Shown in pieces: positions 1-10,771 of a stretch of 64,000 nt of DNA. How positions within the stretch are numbered: the stretch's first letter is position 1; the number at the start of each line of letters is the position of its first letter. The notes below the pieces were generated by a model that was not told the DNA's origin, ran no database searches, and was given only the letters and a program-made list of their open reading frames with translations. The stretch is from Akebia trifoliata (taxonomy: Eukaryota > Streptophyta > Magnoliopsida > Ranunculales > Lardizabalaceae). The stretch spans positions 2,108,001 through 2,172,000 of the forward strand of contig CM030711.1 in assembly GCA_017979445.1 (NCBI GenBank). The letters are read 5' to 3'. A program made the position numbers and the translations under genes.

Positions 1-82
1 GATTCATGCATGTATTTCATGTGTTTTGATTTTGGTTGTTGCTGTCCTGAGTATGATCCTTTCATTCCGGTTGGTTCTGCAG

Positions 83-953
83 GGGAGTCTGTTCAGGAAC
101 ATGGGACATTACTTGTTTCATCGAACATTTATGTGTGGCCAATCTCGTGAAACTGTTGATGGTTTTCGGCCTTGGATATATAAGTAAGATTCCCTTTTTT
201 AAAAAAAATCCATTAGCTTTACATGGTCTAGTATTTGGTCCTCACTTACATGAATATTTCCTTTTTACATAACTGTACACCTATCTTCTTTTCTTTCTTT
301 TTTTTCTTTCCACTTTTGATCATAAATTCAATTTATGTTCTTGGTTTCCATATTGTGCATTTGATTACACTACTCATTTGGCACAGAACTCGTGAAGTAA
401 ATCATATATATAGGTAATAATGCTAATGATTTGTCTTTCTATTCTTCAATCAGCATTGATGTTCTTCTACCTCCTATTTCAACTGGGGATCATCCAATTC
501 ATTGGGAGAAGCCTTTGTAAAATGGGGTGGACTGCATGTGAGACTTACTGGTTTGCATTAAAGGATATCACGTGTTTTCTATGGCACAAGTTGAAGAACA
601 CCAAACGAGTATACCGTCATCACTCCCGAGACGTCGAAGAAGGATACAGTTCAAGTGATGAAGACACCGACTCCTTGGAAAACTATAGGAGTTTGAGTGT
701 CAATAGAAAGCGAAGATCGGTTAGAGAGAGAAGGAAGGATCAAATGAGGAAGTCTTTGTACCCTATAAGGCATGGGGCCAAAGTTCGGTATAGAACTCGC
801 AGTCACAATCATGATTTTCGGTGGAAAACGAGTGAAGTATCTGTACGAGTAAAGGGTGGGTCTAGGAGAATGCAGAACTCGAGGCAGCTTCAAGTGCGGA
901 AAGTTGGTAATTTCAGAAGAGAAAGGAAGCTGTTCAAGAGGAGGATTAGGTGA
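83..953 (+). CDS. Partial gene (3' end): basic protein with membrane segments, function unknown
   Basis: Two exons can be read. The first runs from an acceptor at 81-82 to 183 (donor GTAAG at 184) and encodes a hydrophobic run including CVANLVKLLMVFGLGYI. The second runs from the acceptor at 452-453 to a TGA at 951-953. The phase-1 join gives GYI-T-LMFFYLLFQ, so the hydrophobic stretch continues across the splice and supports the model. After the membrane part comes a Cys/Trp-rich stretch (CKMGWTACETYWFALKD, CFLWHKLKNTKRVYR). A long, highly basic Arg/Lys/Ser tail with a short acidic patch (SSSDEDTDS) follows. The 5' end lies outside the window. The coherent splice phase and lack of stops suggest a functional gene. 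I do not recognise the family; localisation to a membrane is inferred from composition only. Confidence 0.6.
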
Positions 954-1257
954 TGGACAATCAATTTCAACTCTATCTAGATCTATGTCATCATCTTGCA
1001 TGCACCATTTATGGTTCAAGGCTTCATTCCATTTCAGAATGTTTCAACTTAAATATTCCTGGGTTTTGACATATTGGAATGAAATAATTTCATATGCTTC
1101 AAAATTCGAAATGTATCGTAAACATATAAAGACATATAGGGTTTGTTACAAGTAAAAGTTGGCGTGTCAATAGAATCTCTATTAATTTAGAAACCCTTGG
1201 CCGAAATTGAAATTCAAGTGTATACAGATCTCTGTATCAGTTCCCCAACATCCATTA

Positions 1258-1848
1258 ATGGAGGAAGAAAAAGTTACTGCGTACTATGACGACTCACACA
1301 CAAAGGAGAAGGTGCCGCGAGATTCAAACAAGGATTAGGTTTCTCCTCACAATCTTCCAAATCCACCACCACTAACCGTCCTCCAAGAGGTTCTGCTCTC
1401 CCATCTTCTTCATCTCCCCTTTGCAATTTCATTAAGGCTTCGAGTCCTTGAAAATCTTCTTAGATCGATAAACAATAACAACTCGAAAACATTCAAAACA
1501 AATTCAAGAAGAAATAGAAGTCGGATTCTAGGGTTTCAGATAATCGTTCTAGTAGGGAGAGAGATGAGTCTTCGAAGAGGAGGAGAAGTAGGAGTAGAGA
1601 TATAGAGAAAAAGAAGAGTGAGAGGAGTGGAAGTAAGTCAAGGAGTTCTTTAGAAGAAGAACGAAGACATTGATGAAGTTCTCGAGAGAGATATAGTAGA
1701 GAAAGAAGGAAAAGTAGGAACTTATCTCCTCGGCACCAAAGGGCGGAAAAGAGTAGAAGTGATGGGGACCAGAGTACAGATAAGGGTACTAAGAAGAGAA
1801 ATGGTGGAGTCGACTATTCTAGACTCATCAAGGGGTATGCAAAGATGG
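1258..1848 (+). pseudogene. Broken arginine/serine-rich (splicing-factor-like) gene fragment
   Basis: From ATG 1258 the frame reads MEEEKVTAYYDDSHTK, then needs a one-base shift near 1300 to continue as GEGAARFKQGLGFSSQSSK. A stop follows at about 1450. After it comes a typical RS stretch (SSKRRRRSRSRDIEKKKSER), two adjacent stop codons near 1671-1676, and then GVDYSRLIKGYAKM running into a plausible donor GTTAGT at 1849. Alternating Arg-Ser and Lys/Glu-rich text is characteristic of nuclear speckle and splicing-associated proteins; similarity to RSRC-type proteins is a guess. The retained donor argues against a processed copy. No downstream exons are visible, and a retroelement begins 100 bp further on. 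It is a decayed gene, not expected to encode protein. Confidence 0.5.
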
Positions 1849-1948
1849 TTAGTATCTCAATTCCAATGTGTTTGTGTTTTTTAATGGAATTGATTTGTTT
1901 TTCTGCAAATGTTATGGTTTATAATATAAACTCGATTAGGTTGCAAGT

Positions 1949-3004
1949 TGTTTGGGTCCTTAGGTTAAGACTTAAACTTTCCACCATATTAATACTTAAG
2001 TATTTTTGGAGCATTGATTTGAGTCTTAACATTTGGTATTAGAGCCAACATTGCATCCAAGGTTTGAGTAATGGGGAAGTGATTATTGAAAAAAAAATGG
2101 GGCTCATCTATAGTATGGGATATGGAAGGGGTCTTGGAAAAAAGAAAAGAAAAAAGAGGGCTTCACCATAGTATGGGATACAAGTCATGGGGCAGTGATT
2201 AGGGGAAAAAAATGGGGCTCATCTATAGTATGGGATATGGAATGGGTCTTGGAAAGAAAAAAAAGAGGGCTTCACCATAGTATGGGATATGGAAGGGCCA
2301 TCATAATTAGTCTGGGAAGGGTCTACTTATGGAAAATGAAAAAGGGGTACCTGGTGGGAATGACGTAAATTGGTAGTACATCGTGGCAATAATGACGTGG
2401 AATAAGATACCACTACGAGTCATACCAAAGCCTCCATTTGGAATGATAAGGTCATGTGACCATGACAATATGGACGACGTCCATGATGGTGTGCACCTCC
2501 AAGGTGTCATTCAAGTGGAAAATTGGGATTCCAGGTGTGAGTGGTTCCCCTTCGCACCCCAATGGGATACTCAAAAAGCTAGGACAAATGTGGCGCTCGT
2601 CCGGGATGGCCCTCTCGAGACACGTGGACGAGTCAGGGGATGTTCGTACATTGAAAGGGACGTTTGAAAGCCTATAAATACCTTGGAAGAATACTATTAG
2701 GGACACAAATTTCGAGAGAAAAAAGACCTTATCCACAATTGTATCATTTGATGTATTTTGACCTAATAAACTTGGTATTTGGAAAGAAGGTCAAGTGGCT
2801 ACTGGGGGGCTCACCATGAAGTGGGCCAACGAGAGCGTTGGCTTTAAAGCATGGGGGTAGGTATGTTAGGATCCTTAGGTGAAGACTTAAATCCCTATTA
2901 CTTGCAGCAGTACATAATAGTTGGAACATGATCGGTGTTAGCAACATCCTCCTAAAAATCGAGAAGCTAGCATCTTTCATTCAACATCATAACTTGACTT
3001 AACA
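1949..3004 (+). mobile_element. Miniature LTR retrotransposon (TRIM/SMART-like), non-autonomous
   Basis: A block starting TGTTTGGGTCCTTAGG at 1949 recurs as TGTTAGGATCCTTAGG at 2864, and both continue with AAGACTTAAA. The first block ends in TTAACA at 2031. It is followed at 2034-2046 by TGGTATTAGAGCC, one mismatch from the classical plant primer-binding site complementary to initiator Met tRNA. A purine-rich run (ATGGGGGTAGG, 2851-2861) sits just before the second block, as a polypurine tract should. The second block may end in CTTAACA at 3004. No gag or pol reading frame is present. LTR identity is clear over only about 30 bp and the two LTRs differ in length (83 versus about 141 bp), so the outer ends are uncertain and no clean 5-bp target duplication was found. 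Confidence 0.5.
2071..2300 (+). repeat. Two tandem units of 115 bp inside the miniature retroelement
   Basis: The phrase GGGGCTCATCTATAGTATGG starts at 2099 and again at 2214, a period of 115 bp. Each unit continues with a purine-rich run and GAGGGCTTCACCATAGTATG. A TATA-like CTATAAATA lies further on, at about 2671, between this array and the 3' LTR. Confidence 0.8.
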
Positions 3005-3506
3005 AGTACCCCGTCTTTAGTAGTTATATCACATTATTCCCTAGCAATCACAACTTACTTGGTTAGTGAGGCATTGAAGCAAACCATGTTCCTTAGATAT
3101 TCTCGTTGATAGGAGAAAGAAGACCCATTGGATCGGTTTTGGATCAACCACGTCTTAATTCCACAGGACCTGACTCAATAAAATTTGAGGAAGAATGTAA
3201 ATTACATTATATATTTAGTTTATATATAAGAAGTTTATTGGTTGGTCAACAATAACACTAAACCATTATCAGATAAAAAAAATATCAGAACATAACATAT
3301 ACACCTTAGACCTAATTTTTGATTGAATCAAAATACCCAAATTTACATATTTAATCTCACAACTGGACAACACATGAAGTTCCCTGAATTAACAAACATG
3401 TGTGCATGCAAAATCTCTGTTGGGATTTCGTTTCAGTGTTTCCACTTAGGAATTCAAGGTGGTACAAGTGTTAATTTATAAAGAATCGAGTTTGTTTCTG
3501 GGTTTA

Positions 3507-4116
3507 GAGTTTGTAGTTCAAGTTTGTACTCTAGGCAGCAATTCATAGAGAATGATAGGTAATCCACCTGATACTCTATGGGAAAGTTTGTTCATCGACG
3601 TTCCTCAATGGCTCACTTCATTGGATGATTAGCAGCCCCACTTGACCCAAAGGTCCCGATTCCATCTTCTCAAGGATGGAAATTGTGTCATTCGATTTAA
3701 GTATTGAAACATTTGGAATTCTTCCAAAACCTGAACTTGTCGAGTATCATCGACAACATTCAATCTTGACATGTCATCAACTCGGTGTGTTAGGAGGGTG
3801 TCTTTCACTGGTGGATTGTTCTTCTGACCAATCAATTGATGTATGGATTATGAAGAGTTATAATATGAATGAGTTGTGGATCAAACAATTTAGTATACCA
3901 CAACGAATGCTAGTGTGCTTTCGAAAGAATGACGAAATTTTACTACTTTATGATTCCAAAGATCTTGTATCTTATAATCTTGAAAGTGGAAAAGTTGGTT
4001 CTCTTCAAGTTGTGTTTCAGAAATTGTTGTGTCTTGAATCTAATCAACTTTCTAATCTATTTCTAGCTTTGCCACACATTGGGAGCCTTAATTTCCTAAA
4101 TCAACCACTGGGGTAA
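3507..4116 (+). pseudogene. F-box-associated (FBA) domain pseudogene
   Basis: The open 146-codon part (3676-4116) contains IVSFDLSIETFGILPKPE, LGVLGGCLSLVD and IDVWIMKSYNMNELWIKQF, the signature of the FBA domain C-terminal to plant F-boxes. In intact family members this domain recruits substrates to SCF ubiquitin ligases. Upstream, in another frame, 3507-3630 reads EFVVQVCTLGSNS, then a stop at 3546-3548 where the family has Trp (TGG to TAG), then RMIGNPPDTLWESLFIDVP, then a second stop at 3630-3632. A frameshift is needed before 3676. No F-box motif is present upstream. The gene is truncated and inactivated. Confidence 0.8.
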
Positions 4117-4955
4117 GAGGGCAACAGTTAAGGAAAAAGTAGTCATGGTAGTAGATGTTGTTGATGTTTGTAGTTGTCATTCTAGGATTATGTGTTATGT
4201 GAAGAGATTTAACTAAATGTTTAGCATTTTGTTTTAGATATGGTTGAAGTATCTTTGTTGTAAAACCTTTGATATGTGAAGATCTTCAATAAATATTTTA
4301 GCATTACATGTTACATATGCTCGAAGTATCTTAATATTAAAGAAACTAACCTGTTTGAGACAGAATAAAGGACTGCACTGTAGTCTTGTGACTTGAAAAC
4401 CAATATTTAGTCAGCATATGATGCTGGAAGTATCAGAAATAACAACAGTGTTTGTCAAGTTACTGCCCAAGAAAGTGTACTTATAATTTCCACACTATAT
4501 TCAACTTCTCATATCACCCTAACCTATAAGAGACCCATCATCTTTCCTTGAAGTCTGTGGGTTGAGTCGTCCTTAATCCCTCTCATGCAAACGGGATCCG
4601 CTTCATTGGATTTTGAACTTTAGGACCATTTGCAAAAGAACTTCATGGAGCACTGCAATAAATCGATTTTCTTTTATCTGATGCATTTCTTAATTTTTGT
4701 TGGTCTGTGATGTACAAATAATATCCATGACCGTGATTGTTGAATAAAAATCAAGGATTGATTGATATCGAGTGCTTTTGAGTACAAAGGTGATAGGTTT
4801 GACCGATAAATTTATGTTGCTTATACACTTGTACATCAGAAAAAATAAATTATGTTCCAAACATTCTAAATCGGAACAACTTTGAGCCAAAGTTAAAAAC
4901 CCTCCTTAAAGAACATTGTGGCAAATATTGCATGTATATCTTTGTTTTGCTGTAG

Positions 4956-5139
4956 ATATGAATTCCAAGGAGATCATTCAATTTGTAGTGTTGAGCATGT
5001 CAAATACAACTTTGATTGGCACAATAGTCGGATTGAGCACCATCTTGGGTTCTGGTTGAGAGGGCGAAAAGCGACTTTTGTTCCTCATGAGGAGCGTTGC
5101 AAATGCGACGCATGTCGATTTGTTTCTAAATGTCCTTAA
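4956..5139 (+). pseudogene. Terminal exon of exonuclease V (EXO5/DEM1-like), isolated fragment
   Basis: After a good acceptor (TTTTGCTGTAG, ending 4955) the frame reads YEFQGDHS, then LGFWLRGRKATFVPHEER, then KCDACRFVSKCP and a stop at 5137-5139. The C-x2-C-x5-C pattern at the end, preceded by an EER-type motif, matches the last iron-sulfur cysteines of the exonuclease V family, which are single-strand DNA nucleases involved in genome maintenance. I can find none of the nuclease core (Asp/Glu/Lys catalytic region) upstream between 4120 and 4955. This is therefore read as one exon of a dispersed or degraded gene. Its open frame suggests decay is recent, or that the rest of the gene was lost. 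Confidence 0.6.
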
Positions 5140-6186
5140 AACAATCACCACTTCCACTAACAATACACTATCTATCGAGCTAGATTATTAAGTAACGACA
5201 TTGTATGGAGCACCACCATTTAAGATTTCTAGTCATTGGAACACGTATAATTCTTCATTGTCGATTACACTCGTGGGTAGTAACTAGTGTGAGAACATAG
5301 TAGAAGTGATCCGACTTTAAAGATTATGTTGACTCCCGAGAAATGCAGAGTCTGTATGGTAAGCTCTAGACTCCATGTTTCACAATACGTGACCAAGAAC
5401 GTTGATGAGAGTATATTGATAGGTATATCGATAGTTTATGACTCGGGATCCATAATGTAAAATGACGGTGGACGCATTTTCCAAAGCATGTGGCATAATG
5501 AATAGACATAGTGTGACATAAGACCAATATGTGGTCACCATGTAAAATGGATCTTACATGAAGTTTTAAAATGCAATACAACCAAGACGAATGGACAACA
5601 TACAATACAATCAGATCACAAATGAAGGTAAAAGTGTGCAATCAAAATTAAAAATAAAAAAAATATTATTTTACAAAAAATATTATTGACTTGAACGTCA
5701 AACAATGATCACATGGTTAACAGAATTAACGATCGACAATTTTTGACTTCTTCACTTGGTGGAATTCGGGAGATAAAATACCCACAACTGATACTATAGG
5801 TTATCAATGATTCAAATAATACACAAAATCCGATCTGTTTTGATCTGATAACTTTTGATTTGGATCAAGGATTTGGGTTCTTACGAGGACGGGATCCTAG
5901 TAAGGATCATATTTTATAACCTATTGATTGATTCCAGATTTATCATGTCAATCCCATAAAATATGAGAAAATATATAAATTATATTATATATTTTGTTTA
6001 AATATATGAAATTTAATTGTATTTTGTAAACAAATGAGTTGATTTGATCCGGACCAATTAGATTCTAAGTCCTATCATTGTGATCTAAAAAAAACCACCC
6101 AATAAGACGATCCGGATTCGATCCATTGACAGCCCTAAGGTTTGCTATTGAAATCAAATCCCAAACCAACAAACTCACGTGGAAAA
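5140..6186. other. Intergenic stretch without recognisable gene
   Basis: No coding potential was seen. Around 5800-6140 the text is rich in GATC/GGATC phrases ending in GATCCATTGACAGCCCTAAG. Similar wording recurs near 9770-9830, 17030-17240, 24400-24910 and 25060-25270, so this is probably an old dispersed repeat. Confidence 0.5.
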
Positions 6187-6196
6187 AAAAAATCTA

Positions 6197-6816
6197 GGCT
6201 GATTTAAACATACCCCCACTTTTTTGGTGAATATTAGAGATACCCTTATGTTTTAAAACTGATGATGTATACCTCCTTGACCTCACTCTTCTTAATAGAC
6301 TAATGATGAAAAAGACCCAAAGGCCCTCATCCTCAACCTTATCTTTAATTCATTCTTTCGCACTTAAAATTTATCCAGATGTGTAACGATTTCTATTTTT
6401 CAAAATTTTCACTTTATTTTTCTTTTCAAAATCAGTCATCTTCTTGTTCGAATTTCTATGGTAAATCAACTGCAATCCATTTAATTTATCATCATTTTTA
6501 TTCTATCCAACCTAAACCAATTGTGAAAAACCCTAGATTTTTCTATCCAAAATGGCCATTTTATATTTCCACAAATTAAAATCGATCTTGAAGGTTTGGA
6601 AGTTGAAGTAGATAGAATCATAGGTTGAAGATTACTTTTAAGGAAAAAAAAAAAAAAAAAAAGGTTTTGACTAGTGGTTGAAGATGAGGGCATTTGGGTC
6701 TTTTTTTCTTAATCTATTGAGAAGACTGAAGTCAAGGGAGGTATGTCATCAATTTCAAAACATAAAGGGGTATATTTAATATTAACTGAAATATAAGGGG
6801 GCATGTCTAAATAACC
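6197..6816. mobile_element. MITE with long inverted ends and 10-bp target duplication (Mutator-like)
   Basis: The left end (GGCTGATTTAAACAT) and the reverse complement of the right end (GGTTATTTAGACAT) start inverted repeats of about 150 bp, readable through the matching phrases GACCCAAAGGCCCTCATC and GACCCAAATGCCCTCATC. Both sides are flanked by AAAAAATCTA (6187-6196 and 6817-6826), a 10-bp direct repeat. Long TIRs with a 9-11 bp target duplication are the mark of Mutator-like elements. No transposase is present. It lies about 100 bp upstream of the ATG at 6924. Confidence 0.8.
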
Positions 6817-6923
6817 AAAAAATCTATAACAAACCAAACTACCAAAGTACCAAACTACAGAATTTCCTAACCAATTCAAATTCTCTCATTTTCTCTTATC
6901 CTTTCAAGAACACCATCATTATC

Positions 6924-7388
6924 ATGGATCATGTTCAATCTCCACCGTCTATCCATCGATGTCGACCTCTCCCTCTAAAGAAATGCAAGCCAAAATGCAT
7001 CAATCAAGGCTTTCGATTCCGCTCTATCCTCCTCTTCTCGATCTCGATCACTTTCATCGGTTTCGTTCTCTTTCGTGTCGCCACAGCCAACACACAAGGA
7101 CCCACATACGTCAAGTTCTTCGGCGTTACGGGAGCTATCTTCGCCACCATTCCTTGGCTTATTCAACTCGTTGTCTCCGCAACGATCATCGTGTTTTATA
7201 ATACCGGACTTTGTGATCTCACTTGGCTTGTTCGGCCTTCGATCGATAAGACTTCACGCAATCTTCAAGGATCAAATGATGTTGGTGTTGCTATTGCTCA
7301 AGATGTGATGGATTGTGAGGGGGAAATTGATCTTAAGGAACAAAGATTTGTTAAGGATCAGCAACCACAATGCACCGAAATCTTGTGA
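6924..7388 (+). CDS. Small two-helix membrane protein, function unknown (154 aa, intronless)
   Basis: The frame opens at ATG 6924 and closes with TGA at 7386-7388. A basic, Pro- and Cys-containing N-terminus (residues 1-31) precedes two hydrophobic stretches, about 32-53 (ILLFSISITFIGFVLF) and about 72-97 (IFATIPWLIQLVVSATIIVF). A polar, acidic C-terminal tail follows. GC content is higher than in the flanking DNA, and an AT-rich 3' flank follows the stop. The leader between the MITE target duplication and the ATG is only about 100 bp, so the promoter is probably inside or beyond the MITE. I do not recognise the family. Coding status is supported by length, composition and hydropathy pattern, not homology. 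Confidence 0.55.
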   Translation: MDHVQSPPSIHRCRPLPLKKCKPKCINQGFRFRSILLFSISITFIGFVLFRVATANTQGPTYVKFFGVTGAIFATIPWLIQLVVSATIIVFYNTGLCDLTWLVRPSIDKTSRNLQGSNDVGVAIAQDVMDCEGEIDLKEQRFVKDQQPQCTEIL

Positions 7389-8330
7389 GAGATGGGTAGA
7401 TTGGTAATTTACGGGGCTCTTGAAGCTTTGCATTTTATGGTTTTGTGATTTATGATTTTAGTAATAATTAGATTCTTGTACTAGTTGTTAGATTTTTTAT
7501 TTATGAACCATATAAATTAGGGTTTTAGATACCTTGGTCCTCTCTAATATAATAATGTCGAATGACCAAAATGCCCTCATCCAATTTGATAATAACATTT
7601 TAGTCGAAATCACCTTTTAAAAAAAAAACCTCTTATTCTATGGACCCACCCTTCATGTTTTTTTTCTTTTAAATTTACAGCAACTTGTAATTTCCTTATT
7701 GGATAATGTTGTGCTTTGCTCAAAAACGAGACAAACATTGTGGACCTATATAAGTGAAGAATTGGTGAAAGAGAACATAACTTATTTAGTAGCCCAAGCC
7801 CAAGAAGGAGACAAACATTGTGAGCCTATATAATTGAAGCCCAAATATACTTATAGATATTATAGTCCGGCAAGCCTTACAAAGTTAGTAAGGATTTAAC
7901 CCTCACTTAGGGTCCTGGGCTCACATTGTGGATCCAAACACATCATCCGATGCCTCAGGGTTGTTGAAGAAAAAATTCTATAAACTTAAAACAAAAAAAA
8001 CAAAAAACAAAAAAAAAAAAACCCAAAAAGTCATTTTTCACCTTTGAATTTCAATTTTAAGTTTGGGAGTTATGTGGAAGTTTGATAGCCGTTTTTTAAA
8101 ACCTTGGATCAAGCTAAAAAGAATTATTTTTGAAAAAAATAATCGTTGGATCTAAGTTTTCGAAGGAACTTGGAGAGCTGTGATGTTGGATTGCTGATGT
8201 GGTACTCCATTTAAGCAAAACAACTCTTAGTAAGGCTTAAAATGTTACTAAGTTAGTAAGGAAAATGTTTCTCTACATATTAATAATCGTCCGAACTCAA
8301 CTCGGTGGTGATTCTATTATATATTTTATT
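7389..8330. repeat. Intergenic: 80-bp tandem repeat and TTAGTAAG-type dispersed element
   Basis: GAGACAAACATTG starts at 7728 and again at 7808, each followed by CCTATATAA. From about 7860 to 8275 there is an element with GTTAGTAAGGA near both ends. Its reverse complement recurs at about 30,360-30,700 and in the second duplicated copy, with shared phrases such as GGATTGC-GATGTGG and ACTAAGTTAGTAAGG. No coding frame was seen. Confidence 0.6.
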
Positions 8331-8458
8331 TTATTTTTTGATCGTTAAGTCTATTTTGATTGAGATCAGTAACTCATGATAGCAAGAATTGAACTCAGGC
8401 CCATGGTAAGGGTATCAATATCTTTACTCACAGATGACTTTAGCAACTAAGCTAGGTT
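8330..8458 (-). mobile_element. tRNA-derived SINE-like copy
   Basis: On the minus strand, TAGCTTAGTTGC (8443-8454) resembles a pol III A box. GAGTTCAATTC (8386-8396) resembles a B box, at tRNA-like spacing. An A-rich tail lies at the other end, about 8318-8340 on the plus strand as T-rich text. Target duplications are not clear. Confidence 0.5.
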
Positions 8459-8484
8459 TTTTATAAAATATTTATAAGAGTCGT

Positions 8485-8625
8485 GCTGGGGTGACACAGA
8501 AGTGACACAATGACGTGATGGCACACAAATAACCGTAGAGGCTTTTTACTCGTATCTCATGAAAAAGCATCTACGGTTATGTGCGTGCCACCACAATATT
8601 GGTGTCACCCTTGTATCTCCGGCAT
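8485..8625. mobile_element. Hairpin MITE, TGCTGGGGTGACA type (copy 1)
   Basis: The inner arms are ATAACCGTAGAGGCTTTTT and, as reverse complement, ATAACCGTAGATGCTTTTT. The outer arms carry GGGTGACAC. The loop holds CGTATCTCATG. Related copies are at 9346-9513 and 14,139-14,306. Confidence 0.7.
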
Positions 8626-9345
8626 ATGAACATATATAAAATTAAAATTAAAAAAAAAAAAAAAAAATCAATCAGGCTGATTTTTGTTGGGCCATAATAG
8701 GACCAAAATGTCATACTTTGAGTGGGGCTTAAAGGATTTGGACTACTTGAGAATACTTCTATAATTCGGTTTCGGTTGGTCTGGATCAATTCGATATAAT
8801 TCAGATAATCTTGAAAACCTTCAAATCATTTTTAGATATTACACATGGGTTAGGAAATTATTTATGATTCGAAACACTAATAATCTTATTGGGGTTCATT
8901 AAAGATTGATTTTGTAGAAATAAGGATTAATTTTGATTCGAGTAGACTCTACATCAGAAATAGTGAACTACATTCCTTTAAAAAAATGAAAATAGGTTCA
9001 TTTTTGAAAGCTTAACTGAGTCAATCGATACAATCTTGTTTTTAAAAAACTCTTATTATTTTTTAAATGAATAATGTTGAAGTGGCCTCAAGATTGTACC
9101 TCATATCGTACATCCTGACATGAAAGTGTGTAGGAACTACAGATGATTTTCATCGAGATACGACCCTTTTTTCTAACATGTATAATTATATAAAGATTAA
9201 TTTAAATTAATAATTTACTAGATAGTGACATGTGCAAACACACATGTATTAAAAGGGCTTATCTCTAATTTAAAATATTTATTAAAGGTTTTGTAATATT
9301 ATAATATGATTATAGGATCATGGGCTATAATTCTAAAGAAAAAAA

Positions 9346-9513
9346 TGCTGGAATGACACAGGTATTTACTGCGATTCTCACAAGTCTGACATGGGATGTG
9401 CACATAACCATAGATGTGTTTCCTCGTGATACGGGTAAAAATCATCTATAGTTATATATGCCTCTCCACGTTAGAATTGTGAGAATCACAGTAAATCCTA
9501 TGTCATCCCAGCA
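9346..9513. mobile_element. Hairpin MITE, TGCTGGGGTGACA type (copy 2)
   Basis: The ends are TGCTGGAATGACA and, on the opposite strand, TGCTGGGATGACA. The arms share GATTCTCACAA, GACATGG / AACGTGG and a CATAGATG-type core around a loop with GATACGGG. The whole element can fold into one stem. Confidence 0.75.
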
Positions 9514-10611
9514 AGACTCTTCTAAAGAAGAATGACCAAAATAACTTTGATTATATTAAATTTAAATATAAAAATGAGAGCATTTGTCGGATCCAAAATT
9601 TGGTGTCAATCCACTTCTAGTATACTTCTTTCATTGTAATAATAAAGATATAAATGTTCATATTGAAGATTTCAAGTCAACATTTAAAATAATTAAGTAA
9701 ATATATAAGAATGGAAAAAAAATAAAAATTGATGGTTTTCTCCATGTCTGGACAATTATGGTGGACCCAATTTGGATCGGATTTCAAATTTGATCTGATA
9801 TGATCCATTGACAATCCTATCATCGACAAAATGGAGAGAACATCTTCTAGAAGCTACCGTCTTTAATGATGATGTTTAAGAAATAATCTTAGCATCTCAA
9901 AATATTGTTTGATTTCAAACTGAGTAACCTAAAAAATATTTTTTTTTTTACATGTCCATTAGACAGACCACTTGACGGTCTCTTGTGTTCATCTTCTATT
10001 AAGTAGAATAGTCAAAATTTTCTTACAAGTATTAAGTCTGCCTAAAGAACTCTATAATTTTACCTTGATGAGTTCAATTGTCAAGATTCCAATTTATATT
10101 TCCAAAATGTTGGGCTGTCTCTGGAAAAACCAAAAAAAAAAAAAAAGATTCAAAATCCAATCTGTTCTCATCCCATACGTCTCGGTCAAGATCGAGAATT
10201 TAGGCTCTAATAAAGATTCAATTGGTTAACTTATGGGTTGGGTCTGGATCAACCAAGTCTCGATGCGATAAGGACCTGATCAGACTGTAATGGTCACTGG
10301 GCTATATATTGATGAGTAGGTGGGCCATTTCTATAATGATATTATGTAACATACATGTGGCAGACATGAGCATATTAATGTGTCAATTGACTTCCTAGAC
10401 TAGTCATGGTCAAAGAAAAGCAATGTCTAAAGGATTTATTATCCAACTATCGCTTAAATGTGTGGTATGGTTCGTTGCCTTGGTTTATAAAACTTATATT
10501 GCCACACCAAATTTTATTATCACACACCAATTAATGGAATTAAGTGTTAAATTCAAAAATGAATTCTGAAAAGAGTCGTGATTTTCTGGCTCCCCTTTGT
10601 CCCTCTGACAT
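9514..10611. other. Intergenic stretch without recognisable gene
   Basis: AT-rich DNA containing the GATC-rich dispersed repeat (9770-9830 and about 10,230-10,280). A CACACCAATTAA phrase near 10,523 recalls the CACCCCAA repeat family seen elsewhere. No supported reading frame. Confidence 0.5.
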
Positions 10612-10771
10612 ACTCCCCCATACTCTCCTGATGTGGCATGTGCTAGAATCATAGTTTTTTTTCCTTGGAATACACAAATGCACATCCTCACAAATATGTG
10701 TGGTTATGTATCCCGAGGAAAAATCTATGATTCTAGCACATGTCACATCAGAAGAGTACGAGAGAGTACGC
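10612..10771. mobile_element. Hairpin MITE, CATAGATTTTTC type
   Basis: The left arm is CTGATGTGGCATGTGCTAGA followed by ATCATAG. The reverse complement of the right arm is CTGATGTGACATGTGCTAGA followed by ATCATAGATTTTTCC. The loop carries GGAATACAC and GTATCCC. Outer arms share the phrase ACTCTC. Confidence 0.75.

Noticed and set aside
7860..8275. Possible exon region with repeated TTAGTAAG
   Set aside because: The text recurs inverted near 30.4 kb and has no open frame; it is a dispersed repeat.
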